Assembly: GCA_022600345.1 (NCBI GenBank) | Contig: JAHZKP010000095.1 | Coordinates: 1-40,754 of the forward strand | Reading direction: 5' to 3' | Source of the DNA: Alphaproteobacteria bacterium | GTDB taxonomy: Bacteria > Pseudomonadota > Alphaproteobacteria > Rhizobiales > Hyphomicrobiaceae | DNA: 40,754 nucleotides | Part shown: in pieces, positions 25,952 through 33,947 of the stretch | Numbering within the stretch: the stretch's first letter is position 1 | Layout of the letters: the number at the start of each line of letters is the position of its first letter | The notes under the pieces: model-generated | Told to the model about the DNA's origin: nothing | What the model saw: only the letters and a program-made list of their open reading frames with translations | Database searches by the model: none | Position numbers and translations under genes: made by a program

Positions 25952-27457
25952 GTGCCCGCTATGGACCGGCTCGCAAAAAAGTCTCGGTGGTTGCCCGGGG
26001 TTCCAACGGCAGCGGTGGTGGCAGTTGTTGGGATTGCCGGACTGCCGGCTGGCGGTTTTGCTGCCGGTGAACCGGGGGCTGCCGACAAGCCGCCGCTGAG
26101 CGATGCAGCCGCCAAAGGCGAACCGGAGAAGGCGCAAAAGACGCGCGGCAACCTAGTCGGACACGGCGGGCCGGTAAAAGCGATTGCAACCGATATCGCG
26201 CGGAAGATCGTCCTGACCGGCAGCTTCGACTACGCAATGATGTCGTGGGACGTTTCCTTCGATGATGCGCGCGAAACCGGCCGCTTCGATCAGCATGACG
26301 GCGCGGTCAATGCGGTGGCATTCGTTCCGGGCGGGCAGTTGTCTGTTGCCGCTGGCGACGACGGAGCGTTGTCGCTTTGGGATCTGGAGACCGGCAAGCT
26401 CGTGCATCGGTTCACGGGGCACTCTGCAAAGATCGTCGGGGTGGATATCTCGCAAGATGGCACCTGGGCGCTGACGTCCAGTTGGGATCGGACCGCGCGG
26501 TTGTGGAACCTGAAGGGCCGGACTGCCGGTCACATCCTCAAAGGGCATCAAGGGCAGGTCAACGCGGCGCAATTCTCAGGCGATGGCAAGCACATCTTTA
26601 CCGCCAGCTACGATGGCACGATCCGGATGTTCGATGCCGTCAGCGGCGACTTCATCCGGCCAATTCATAAGCATGGCTGGGGGATCAATGTCTTAAAGCG
26701 ACTGCCAGATGGCGGTCAGCTCATGTTTGGCGCGCTCGATGGTACGGCGGCGGTGATTGACATTGCGAGCGGCAAGGTCGTTGCCAAGCTTGGCAATTCC
26801 GAGCGGCCGATCTTGTCGGGATCGGTCATCGACCAGCCCGGACTGATCGCGGTGGGCGGCGGCGACGGGCGCGTTCGCGTGTTCCGGATCGGTGACTTTG
26901 AGGCCATCGAGGAATATCAAAACCCTTATGGCCCGGCATGGGGATTGGCTTTCGCGCCAGGTGGAACCGCGCTTTATATCGCCGGGCTCGATGACTTCGT
27001 GGAGCGATGGACGATCACGCCGCGAGAGCCGTTTGAACAAATTGAGAGCCCATACCCCAGACGCTTCCAGATTACCGCCGACAGCGATGATCCCGTAGCG
27101 CAAGGGCGGCAACACTTCGCGCGCAAATGCAGCATCTGCCATACATTGAAACGCGACGGGAAGAACCGGGCCGGGCCGACGCTTTATGGTCTATTCGGGC
27201 GAAAAATTGCGACGCTGCCGGGCTATCCTTACTCGGAATCGCTGCGCAAACTCGATATCGTCTGGAGCGCGGAAACGGTCTCAAAGCTGTTTGAACTGGG
27301 CCCTGAGAATTTTACGCCCGGCTCGAAGATGCCTTTACAAAAGATGACAGACAAAGCGCAGCGCGACGCACTGGTCGCGTTTCTCAAAACGACAGAAGCC
27401 GCGAAACCCAATGAGCCGGGGAAACGGGCCAAAGACACCAAGGGAGAAGTAAGATGA
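25952..27457 (+). CDS. Secreted WD40-repeat / cytochrome c fusion protein
   Basis: A 501-residue periplasmic protein joining a WD40 beta-propeller to a class I cytochrome c. A signal peptide (about residues 1-32) is followed by WD repeats (about 65-360) ending in typical DGALSLWDLETG, DRTARLWNLKG and DGTIRMFDAVSG blades. The heme domain starts near 380: CSICH with Cys393, Cys396, His397, then GPTLYGLFGR, and axial Met460 in GSKMP. Start GTG 25952 lies 8 nt after fdhC; ATG 25961 is an alternative. The neighbour genes suggest it accepts electrons from the formate dehydrogenase or passes them on, the propeller serving as a docking platform. This role is inferred. The stop overlaps the next gene by 4 bp. 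Confidence 0.9.
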   Translation: MPAMDRLAKKSRWLPGVPTAAVVAVVGIAGLPAGGFAAGEPGAADKPPLSDAAAKGEPEKAQKTRGNLVGHGGPVKAIATDIARKIVLTGSFDYAMMSWDVSFDDARETGRFDQHDGAVNAVAFVPGGQLSVAAGDDGALSLWDLETGKLVHRFTGHSAKIVGVDISQDGTWALTSSWDRTARLWNLKGRTAGHILKGHQGQVNAAQFSGDGKHIFTASYDGTIRMFDAVSGDFIRPIHKHGWGINVLKRLPDGGQLMFGALDGTAAVIDIASGKVVAKLGNSERPILSGSVIDQPGLIAVGGGDGRVRVFRIGDFEAIEEYQNPYGPAWGLAFAPGGTALYIAGLDDFVERWTITPREPFEQIESPYPRRFQITADSDDPVAQGRQHFARKCSICHTLKRDGKNRAGPTLYGLFGRKIATLPGYPYSESLRKLDIVWSAETVSKLFELGPENFTPGSKMPLQKMTDKAQRDALVAFLKTTEAAKPNEPGKRAKDTKGEVR

Positions 27458-27585
27458 AAGCCTTCATGTTGAGCGTCGTGGCGCTTGTACTCATCACCGC
27501 GGGGGCAGCATTCGGCCTGGGGTCGATGATGTCTGAAACAGCCCAGCAGGCCTACACGTCGGAGACAGGCAATGTGAGGAATTAG
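27454..27585 (+). CDS. 43-residue membrane peptide coupled to the WD40/cytochrome c gene
   Basis: A micro-gene overlapping the previous stop codon as ATGA (27454-27457), the hallmark of translational coupling. A ribosome binding site (GGGAGAAGTAAG) ends just before the ATG. The product MKAFMLSVVALVLITAG starts with one hydrophobic helix (residues about 4-22) and ends with a polar tail containing ETAQQAYTSETGNVRN. It may be a single-pass membrane peptide or an exported small protein. Such small subunits are common partners of respiratory complexes; a role as an anchor or stabiliser for the cytochrome is a guess. Confidence 0.75.
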   Translation: MKAFMLSVVALVLITAGAAFGLGSMMSETAQQAYTSETGNVRN

Positions 27586-27712
27586 GCGGTAGAAGTGCTG
27601 CCAACACATCACACGCTGCCGCTGACTTTATGGTATCTGTGCGCTGAGTACCTGTATTTTGACCGTCTACTTGGCCGGCCGGATCAACCGGCCGACGGGA
27701 CCGAGCACAGAT

Positions 27713-28594
27713 ATGATAGAATCATCAGGAGGCAACTTGTTTCGCCCCGTCCTCAAATGCATTGCCGCGCTGCTATTTGTTATCCTGCTGTCGAGTACCT
27801 ACTCCAGCCCGTCAGAGGCAGCGAAGCTACGTTTCGGCCCCGTCGAGCAGCTCCAAGTCATCGAACAAACGAAAATTCTCGTCGACGGGAAACTGATCAA
27901 CCTGTGCTACAAGACGTACTCGTACTTTATCTTGGCCGGCGTCTACACGACCGACGAGTATGTCCTGTGTGAAGGTGGCGGCTCGCTGAAGTACGGGCCG
28001 ATGCCGAAGGCGGCCCAACTTGCCGCTCTCCAACAAAAAGGCCTGATCACCTCTCCACTTCCAAACTATCAGCGCCCGGCAATTGACTACTTAATCGGCT
28101 ACTCACTTTGGATTCTCCTCGGGGTCTTAGCAACTCTTTGGTGGTTGGGTCGATTGCGCTCGAAAGCCAAAGGTGAAAAAGTTGTCCTGATCATGAAAGC
28201 CGCATCGCGCCGGGTCATGGCGTGGATGATGAAGGACAAGCCGACAAACCTCGAAAGTAGTTTTGCGGCTGCCCGGAAGATTTATCAATCTCTGTTTGCC
28301 GAACCGCTCTTGCAAGGCGATTTAGAGTCGGATCTGCAATGGGTCCGCGACAACCCCACTGCATTCGACAACTATCTTGGTGCGATAGGGCGGAAGCTCA
28401 ACCGCAACGGTAAATTTATACTACTCCAATCAGGCACGCAGGTAATTCTAGTAGATGGTGTCTTTGACGGGAACAAAGAGGCCGCGATCCATCACGTAGG
28501 CAAGCAGTTGGGCATGTTTCGCGAAGAGGTCGAGAACTTTATCGACAATCTGCGCGAACGCCTGCCACCACCTGTACCGCAGAACGGTCCGTAG
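27713..28594 (+). CDS. Hypothetical signal-peptide and membrane-anchored protein
   Basis: A 293-residue protein of no recognised family. From ATG 27713 it begins with a signal or anchor segment (LKCIAALLFVILLSSTYSS). An alternative start is TTG 27737, which has a perfect AGGAGG only 4 nt upstream. A periplasmic part of about 90 residues contains three Cys (LCYKTY, VLCEGG) and is followed by a transmembrane helix (YSLWILLGVLATLWWLG, about residues 125-145), then a cytoplasmic basic domain ending ENFIDNLRERLPPPV. It lies after the fdh genes but the A/T-richer sequence and missing coupling hint that it is a separate unit or an insertion. Convergent with the polyferredoxin gene, 25 bp apart. Confidence 0.7.
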   Translation: MIESSGGNLFRPVLKCIAALLFVILLSSTYSSPSEAAKLRFGPVEQLQVIEQTKILVDGKLINLCYKTYSYFILAGVYTTDEYVLCEGGGSLKYGPMPKAAQLAALQQKGLITSPLPNYQRPAIDYLIGYSLWILLGVLATLWWLGRLRSKAKGEKVVLIMKAASRRVMAWMMKDKPTNLESSFAAARKIYQSLFAEPLLQGDLESDLQWVRDNPTAFDNYLGAIGRKLNRNGKFILLQSGTQVILVDGVFDGNKEAAIHHVGKQLGMFREEVENFIDNLRERLPPPVPQNGP

Positions 28595-28619
28595 AATTGA
28601 TCCGGCTTTTACAAGAAAA

Positions 28620-30722
28620 TCAACTCAGGAAGTCGCTGGGTTTCTTGCCGCCTGGTATTGGCTTCTGGTCTTCCTCGTCAAAATAGTCATCGGTGGTGCG
28701 AACCTCGGGAACTTTACCCATCTTGAAGGGGTCGTTCTTTGAATTGGCAAGTGAGGACACCCGGCAGTTATCGCACATCTGGATGAGTTGTAGCTGGCTG
28801 TCGTCCTTAAACATCGAGTGCCCGCGCAATTGTTCAACGACGCGCTCAATCGATGACTTGGCGCCGAAGGCCTTGCCGCAACTGACGCAATGGAAGGGTT
28901 CTTCGCTCTTGATCAGATCGGGGGCCAGCGCTTCGGTGGCGAAATTGTAACGCGCTTCCAATTGAATGACGTTTTCGGGGCAGGTGGCAACGCAGACGCC
29001 GCACTGAACGCAGGCGGCTTCGACGAACGACAACTGCGGTTTGTCGGGATTGTCACGCAGGGCGTTGGCCGGGCAGGCACCGACGCAGGACAGGCACAGC
29101 GTGCAGCCTTCGACATTGACGTTGATGCGGCCATAGGGTGCGCCGGCGGGTAGCTCGACGACATCGGGTTTGGCAGCCGACTGGTCGTGAAGTTTTGCGA
29201 AGACCGAGCGCGCAACCTCGCGCTTGGAGCCTGCTGCGACCAGTCCACCTGTGGCTATTGCTCCGAGGGGGGCTATCTCATGCAAAGCTTCTTCAGCAGC
29301 ATCGGGGTCATGTTCAATGACAATCTGGATGCGGTCGCTGCCGTATCCCAGGCCGTCGAGTAGCGCGTTGGCGAGCGCTGCCTGATCCTCTAGCGAAGTC
29401 AATTCCTCGCGGTGTTTTGGCGGTGCGAGGACAAACATTCGCTCGGCGCCAAGCGCCAATGCGGCGGCAAGCGTATCGTGGCCCAACGTCAGGACGCTGT
29501 TGAGTGATATCGGAAGGACATTGGCTGGCAGGCCGCGACCGAAACGGGCCATGGCGGAGATCAATTCGCTGCCGTGGCTCTCGTCATGGGCGAGCAAGAC
29601 GGGGTGTTCGCCGCCGGCTTCAGCGAATGTTTCAATCAGGATCGACATGCGGGCGATCAGGTCGCCGCGGTCGGGGAAGGCGTAGCTGGCAGCACCCGTT
29701 GGGCAGACTGAAGCACAGTTGCCGCAACCGCCGCAAACGGCTGGATCGATCGCAACGGTATCGCCGGCTGGCGAGATGGCGCCGAGCGGGCAGACGTCGA
29801 GGCAATTGGTGCAGCCGACCTGACCGGAGCGCGCATGGGCGCAGATTTCGCCATCAAACGAGATGTATCTGGGCTTTTCGAATTCGCCGACCAGATCGGA
29901 GGCTTCGAACATGGCATTTGCCAGGGCTGCCGGATCGTCTTGGTCGACGTGAAAATAACCTTCCCGCCGGTCATGGCCGGTAAACAGGGGCGTGCTGCCG
30001 GACAGATCGATGATCAGGTCGCAATCGAGTTGTTGGGCCGCGACTGCATCATCAAAGGTGAGAGCTTCGCGCGAGGATGGGCGGGCGCTGGCAAGACCGG
30101 CGACCTCAAGCGAAAAGCGCCCCAGAACGCCACTGGCCTTGCGAACGCGGCCTTTGAATATCTGTGCCTGGGTTTGGGCTGGAGGAAAGGCGTCGTCGGC
30201 ATCGGTTAATAGGACAATCGGGGACAGCCTGCCTGCCAGTTTGGCGGCGGTGTCGAGCGCCAGTTGGCCGGGGCCGTAAACCAAACACACACCCTTCGAT
30301 TCCAGCGTAACGCCGGGCGCCATTTTCGGCTGGTGGCGGGCTTGGGCCAGAAGGCTGGCGATTTTCGGCATGGCGTCTGCGCCGGCCGACGACCAACCTG
30401 CGGTTTCGCGGATGTTGGTGAAGATCAGTGCGGCATCGCTAGCCTCTGCGCCATCGGTGGCATCGGTGCCGGCGTGATCCGCGTCGAGGATGCTTTCGGC
30501 CACCTCCAGGAATAATGGAGCCTCCTGTGTGCAGGCCACGTGGATGTTCTGTCCCGACGAAACAGCTTCACGGAACGTATCGAGGCCGGAACGACACAGT
30601 TCGCGGTGTATCGTGACGGGTTGGCCGCCATTCTGCCCGGCGAGTGCAGATCCACTTAAATCCATGGATTTCTGGCAATTACAGACCAAGAGCCTGGTCT
30701 CACCGGGTGTTTTTTTCTCCAA
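28620..30722 (-). CDS. Large multi-[4Fe-4S] protein of the formate dehydrogenase region
   Basis: A 700-residue cytoplasmic iron-sulfur protein. Start is TTG 30722, with GAAGGG 8 nt upstream; the next ATG (30665) would cut off the conserved LLVCNCQ. Order of domains: an N-terminal C-N-C motif (residues 14-16), a Rossmann-like middle, a first dicluster ferredoxin (about 290-345, CTNCLDVCP and CGGCGNCASVCP), another alpha/beta part, a second dicluster ferredoxin (about 535-590, CTLCLSCVGACP and CVQCGVCVATCP), and a C-terminal four-Cys knuckle (CVSCG, CDNC). Such proteins occur with DUF3305/DUF3306 next to FDH3-type formate dehydrogenases. It lacks a signal peptide. A maturation or cytosolic electron-bridge role is inferred. 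Confidence 0.88.
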   Translation of the reverse strand: MEKKTPGETRLLVCNCQKSMDLSGSALAGQNGGQPVTIHRELCRSGLDTFREAVSSGQNIHVACTQEAPLFLEVAESILDADHAGTDATDGAEASDAALIFTNIRETAGWSSAGADAMPKIASLLAQARHQPKMAPGVTLESKGVCLVYGPGQLALDTAAKLAGRLSPIVLLTDADDAFPPAQTQAQIFKGRVRKASGVLGRFSLEVAGLASARPSSREALTFDDAVAAQQLDCDLIIDLSGSTPLFTGHDRREGYFHVDQDDPAALANAMFEASDLVGEFEKPRYISFDGEICAHARSGQVGCTNCLDVCPLGAISPAGDTVAIDPAVCGGCGNCASVCPTGAASYAFPDRGDLIARMSILIETFAEAGGEHPVLLAHDESHGSELISAMARFGRGLPANVLPISLNSVLTLGHDTLAAALALGAERMFVLAPPKHREELTSLEDQAALANALLDGLGYGSDRIQIVIEHDPDAAEEALHEIAPLGAIATGGLVAAGSKREVARSVFAKLHDQSAAKPDVVELPAGAPYGRINVNVEGCTLCLSCVGACPANALRDNPDKPQLSFVEAACVQCGVCVATCPENVIQLEARYNFATEALAPDLIKSEEPFHCVSCGKAFGAKSSIERVVEQLRGHSMFKDDSQLQLIQMCDNCRVSSLANSKNDPFKMGKVPEVRTTDDYFDEEDQKPIPGGKKPSDFLS

Positions 30723-30910
30723 CTTGTCATCCCTTCTGGAGGCAGAGCGGCCGGGGCCAAATCGTGTGTCGGGGTGACAGTAGAGTATAGCCCTGGATTG
30801 TATACGAAAAATCCAAATTCTTTGCCTTGCGCCGCTACCGCTTCATCCCTATCGTACGGTCTGTTTGGAACTATCGTCTACGTTATGAATTTACAGGAGT
30901 CGATGCTGAT
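30723..30910. promoter_or_regulatory. Divergent promoter region of the multi-ferredoxin and DUF3305 genes
   Basis: The 188 bp between two divergent genes must contain both promoters. An A/T-rich patch at about 30800-30830 (GTATACGAAAAATCC and following) is the best candidate core. No clear regulator box is seen. Confidence 0.35.
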
Positions 30911-31507
30911 ATGTCATCAGTCCTTTGCGTTCCGCTCGGCGTAGTGATCGCGCGCGAGAAAATAGCGCATCCCTGGCAATCTCACCGCTGGCGACCTGTC
31001 AGCGTGTTCTTGAACGCGCCGGAGATCACGAAATGGCGCGAATTGCGTAGGGATTCAGAAACAGTTTTATATCACGCGGCAACGCTGCCGCTTGAGTTGC
31101 ATCGCAAGGAGACGACAGCTTATCGCTGCAACCTAGCGAATGGTGAGCCCTCGATCTACGTGGTCCTCAGGGACGACCCTGACGATAACAGCGATGATCC
31201 GATTGAGGTTCAAATGGTCACGGCCTCTCCCTTCGAGGCTCAATCACATGGCGATGTCGGGCTTGATCATGTTGAGGGCGTAACGATGCCCGAACCGCTC
31301 GTGGAAATTGTGCAAGGGTTCATCGACCTGCATCACAGCGAAGAAAAGTTTGTGAAACGCAAGCGCAAGCCGCACCTCCAGGTAGAGGACCGGCAATTCG
31401 GTAAAGACCCGATCTTTCCTATTGGTTCCGCCGACCGCATCGATCCGTCGATGCCACAAGTTGGCGGCGAGATCCCGCAAGGACCCAGGCGGGGAAAACA
31501 AGAATGA
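30911..31507 (+). CDS. DUF3305 domain protein
   Basis: 198 residues from ATG 30911, which has AGGAG upstream. It matches the DUF3305 pattern: CVPLGVVIAREKIAHPWQSHRW, then PLELHRKETTAYRCNL, then VLRDD, then VTASPFEAQ. The C-terminus has a basic linker and GKDPIFP. No signal peptide or membrane helix. In the literature this family is found only beside DUF3306 and formate dehydrogenase genes in alpha- and betaproteobacteria; its function is not established. The stop overlaps the DUF3306 gene by 4 bp, so the two are coupled and their products are likely to interact. Divergent to the multi-ferredoxin gene. Confidence 0.88.
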   Translation: MSSVLCVPLGVVIAREKIAHPWQSHRWRPVSVFLNAPEITKWRELRRDSETVLYHAATLPLELHRKETTAYRCNLANGEPSIYVVLRDDPDDNSDDPIEVQMVTASPFEAQSHGDVGLDHVEGVTMPEPLVEIVQGFIDLHHSEEKFVKRKRKPHLQVEDRQFGKDPIFPIGSADRIDPSMPQVGGEIPQGPRRGKQE

Positions 31508-32250
31508 ATGAAAAGTCCGATCAACATTCGTTTCTGGAACGTTGGTCACGACGGAAACGCGGTGTTGAGAGCGAGGACGACTCAGTTGTAGCGCGGCCGA
31601 CGGTTAGCGACGAGAACGTCGCGGAAGAGACAGTCGGGGTGGGGCGTGCGACTGGTGAAGAAGAGCAGGGGAGCGTTGAACCCAGCGAGCAGGTCGCTGA
31701 AAAGGATTTTGCAGACTTCGATTTCGACAAGCTCGATTACGACTCCGACTACAAACAATTCATGGATAAAAACGTTTCAAGTGACGCGCGCCACAAGGCG
31801 CTGCGCAAACTGTGGGTGTCCAATCCTGTTCTAGCCAATATGGACGGCCTTGACGATTACTGCGAGGACTATACCGATGCCGCCGTGTGCCTCCCGAAGG
31901 GCACCATGAAGACCGCCTACCAATATGGCCGGGGTTTTCTCAATGATGAGGAAGTCGCTGAATGGGAAGCGCTGGGCCATGAGCCGAAAGACGAGGAAAC
32001 TGTAGACGAGCAGTCTCCGGAACGGGCTGACGATAAAGAGGCTGTTGTCGCAGAAGGCGATGTGGACGCGGGGCGCGAAGACGGCGGCGTCACGGCTGCT
32101 GCCACACACGGTGCTACCACCGAGCAACCTGACACCGACAGCGGCCCGGGAGCCGCCTGCGGTGTCGCCGTCAAGCAGGACGAAGCTGAAATGCTGGCGG
32201 AGTTCGATGCCGAGAAAGACGAAGACCGGACCGACGGCAAGAAGGCCTGA
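31504..32250 (+). CDS. DUF3306 domain protein
   Basis: A 248-residue acidic protein beginning ATG 31504, overlapping the DUF3305 stop as ATGA. The DUF3306 hallmarks are FLERWSRRKRG near the N-terminus, and DYKQFMDKNVSSDARHKALRKLWVSNPVLANMDGLDDYCEDYTD in the middle (about residues 85-125). The rest is low-complexity Glu/Asp/Ala/Thr-rich and likely disordered. No Cys cluster, membrane helix or signal is present. The stop codon lies in a 20-bp tandem duplication (32239-32278). Function unknown; always linked with DUF3305 and formate dehydrogenase. Confidence 0.88.
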   Translation: MNEKSDQHSFLERWSRRKRGVESEDDSVVARPTVSDENVAEETVGVGRATGEEEQGSVEPSEQVAEKDFADFDFDKLDYDSDYKQFMDKNVSSDARHKALRKLWVSNPVLANMDGLDDYCEDYTDAAVCLPKGTMKTAYQYGRGFLNDEEVAEWEALGHEPKDEETVDEQSPERADDKEAVVAEGDVDAGREDGGVTAAATHGATTEQPDTDSGPGAACGVAVKQDEAEMLAEFDAEKDEDRTDGKKA

Positions 32251-32278
32251 GCGTCACTAAGAAGGCCCGAGCGGCATT
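32239..32278 (+). repeat. 20-bp tandem duplication at the end of the DUF3306 gene
   Basis: 32239-32258 and 32259-32278 are adjacent and agree at about 16-17 of 20 positions, each starting AAGAAGGCC. The first unit contains the stop codon. It looks like a slipped-strand duplication of the gene's last codons. Confidence 0.55.
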
Positions 32279-32306
32279 AAGGCTCACTCGTCTTCGGGCT
32301 TTTTTT
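32265..32306 (+). terminator. Probable terminator of DUF3305-DUF3306
   Basis: GCCCGA (32265-32270) pairs with TCGGGC (32294-32299) and is followed by seven T (32300-32306). The loop is long (23 nt) and can fold further. It overlaps the last codons of the convergent DUF5076-like gene. Confidence 0.45.
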
Positions 32307-32640
32307 GCAATGAATCATCGGCCAGGTGCTGGCGCAGCATTTCGACGTAGTGGCCGGACATTTCCTTGACGAATACTTCGTGGTTTTCGACATCGATCAC
32401 GTTCTTGGCGACGTGGGCGTTATAGCGGGCGGCAGCAAACAGCATCGCCATTTGCACGTCGCTGGCCTGGACGCGCTGATTTTCGCGGTTTGCCAGATCG
32501 ATGAACTTATCGGCCAATTTTAGGAAGCCCAGATTGTCGAGCTTGCCGTCCTCCTTGGCGGCAGCGCGGCGCTGCTTGCGGTTCGGTTGCCCCGGTTGGC
32601 CGGGATTGTTCATGTTGAAGATGTCGAATTCGTCAGACAT
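32284..32640 (-). CDS. DUF5076-like cytoplasmic protein
   Basis: 118 residues with ATG 32640 and AAAGGACG upstream. The first 30 residues are Asn/Pro/Gln-rich and basic (NRKQRRAAAKE). The helical core is KFIDLANRENQRVQASDVQMAMLFAAARYNAHVAKN, then VKEMSGHYVEMLRQHLADD. It resembles the alphaproteobacterial DUF5076 family (my recall, not a search). No transmembrane helix or signal. Lies convergent to DUF3306. Function unknown. Confidence 0.7.
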   Translation of the reverse strand: MSDEFDIFNMNNPGQPGQPNRKQRRAAAKEDGKLDNLGFLKLADKFIDLANRENQRVQASDVQMAMLFAAARYNAHVAKNVIDVENHEVFVKEMSGHYVEMLRQHLADDSLQKKPEDE

Positions 32641-32658
32641 TGGGGTCGTCCTTTTTAC

Positions 32659-33375
32659 TCAGAACCTGGTTTGTCCAGATATGTATCCGATTTGCCCCGT
32701 AACGGGATCACAAGTTGTTTGAGGGGTGGCTTTTTCCTTGAGTTCGGAAACCGATATGCCGTTTTCCAGTAGGCATGACAGCTTGGCGGCCAGCTCAACG
32801 ACCGGCTGCCCGGTGAGCCTTCCTGCGGGGGCGGGCTGATAGGGTTGTGGAGCGGTGAAGAGATTTGCTGGCTTAGTCCCCGTGAACGTTGGGGGGAGTG
32901 CATAGATCATGGAGGGGGCGGCATTGGCGGCCTGAGCGATAATGGCCATCGTTTCTGCTGGCATGTCGCTTAGCGCAATGGCCGTGACCTTGGCAGGGGT
33001 TCGACTGGCAAAGATCATGGCTTTGGCAACGGAGACGGGGTCGTCGGTTGCAGCGCGCGCAAAGATGATGCGGGCTTTCGGGTGGATGGCCAGAAGCGTC
33101 TTCACCACTTGCGTTCCTTGCCCTCGGTCGGCTGGCGCGTAAGGCGTGATGTCACCATCGATGAGATCGAAAGCGATCGCTTCGCCCTCGCCATCGCGGG
33201 CGAGACGCTTGGCGATTTCGGGATCGGTATAATCAACGCCGTCAGTGATGAGGGCGATTGCCGGACCGCCTGGATCGAGGCCAATCGGCACACGGGGATC
33301 TGCGGCAGAGGCTGGAAGGGCAGGGCCTGCCAGCATTACAGCAACAACCAATCCGATCAGGCGGGCCAAACTCAT
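32659..33375 (-). CDS. Secreted subtilisin-fold protein lacking catalytic residues
   Basis: A 238-residue protein with a signal peptide (MSLARLIGLVVAVMLAG, cleavage after ASA). It looks like a subtilase (S8) remnant. Where an active enzyme has V-I-D-T-G-V-D, this has L-I-T-D-G-V-D (residues 42-48), so the catalytic Asp is Thr44. Where the family has G-H-G-T-H-V, this has G-Q-G-T-Q-V (85-90), so both His are Gln. No GTSMA serine segment is found. It is probably exported and proteolytically inactive, perhaps a binding protein. ATG 33375 overlaps the mobB stop (ATGA), so it is translated as the third gene of a mobA-mobB operon. The subtilase relation is inferred from pattern only. Confidence 0.7.
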   Translation of the reverse strand: MSLARLIGLVVAVMLAGPALPASAADPRVPIGLDPGGPAIALITDGVDYTDPEIAKRLARDGEGEAIAFDLIDGDITPYAPADRGQGTQVVKTLLAIHPKARIIFARAATDDPVSVAKAMIFASRTPAKVTAIALSDMPAETMAIIAQAANAAPSMIYALPPTFTGTKPANLFTAPQPYQPAPAGRLTGQPVVELAAKLSCLLENGISVSELKEKATPQTTCDPVTGQIGYISGQTRF

Positions 33376-33944
33376 GCGCGGTTCTCTGTGGCAGTGCCGC
33401 CGCTAACATTTGCGAGCATTGAACCAAGCGGTCCGAGCCGTTCGGCGATGAAATCGGCCAGACCGGTTACGTCGCCCAAGTCGAAGACGGGGAGGGATTC
33501 GCCGTCCACTTCATGATCACTAGCGATGGCGATAACGAGAGGATCGTCTGCACTTAGCGGCTTGCGCGTGATGGAAGCCTGGCGGCGGGCTTCGATCTTG
33601 GGGATGGCGGCCGACTTGTATCCCTCGACGATGACGAGGTCGCACGGTTCAAGGGCTGCTATGACTTCATCGAAATTGGGTTCTGGTGCACCGTTCAGTT
33701 CGGTGACGATGGCCCAGCGCTTCTGGGATACGACTGCGACCTGGGCGGCGCCGGCCTGACGGTGGCGGGAAGAGTCGGTATCGCCATCGTCGATCTGGAA
33801 TGCATGATGGGCGTGTTTCAGCGAGGCGACCTTAAGCCCGCGGCGCGTGAATTCCTCAATGAGGCGCACGCTCAGCGTTGTCTTGCCCGACTTCTTCCAG
33901 CCGGCGATACCGATGACCGGTGCGCCGTGTGGCGTTCTCATCAT
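33372..33944 (-). CDS. mobB: Molybdopterin-guanine dinucleotide biosynthesis adaptor MobB
   Basis: A 190-residue P-loop GTP-binding protein that assists MobA in forming the MGD cofactor needed by FdhA. Walker A is AGWKKSGKTTLSVRLIEEF (residues about 15-33). Family landmarks: ASLKHAHHAFQID, RHRQAGAAQVAVVS, and DLVIVEGYKSAAIPKIEA. The C-terminal part has a variable domain with DLGDVTGLADFI. Starts 3 nt after the mobA stop, and its own stop overlaps the next gene by 4 nt, so it is a compact operon. Confidence 0.95.
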   Translation of the reverse strand: MMRTPHGAPVIGIAGWKKSGKTTLSVRLIEEFTRRGLKVASLKHAHHAFQIDDGDTDSSRHRQAGAAQVAVVSQKRWAIVTELNGAPEPNFDEVIAALEPCDLVIVEGYKSAAIPKIEARRQASITRKPLSADDPLVIAIASDHEVDGESLPVFDLGDVTGLADFIAERLGPLGSMLANVSGGTATENRA

Positions 33945-33947
33945 GTT

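Noticed and set aside
27675-27700. GGCCGG/CCGGCC hairpin as terminator of the micropeptide gene
   Set aside because: No T-run, and it lies directly before the next gene; left as a simple palindrome.
28595-28619. Terminator between the convergent genes at 27713-28594 and 28620-30722
   Set aside because: The 25-bp gap is too short and shows no stem with T-run.
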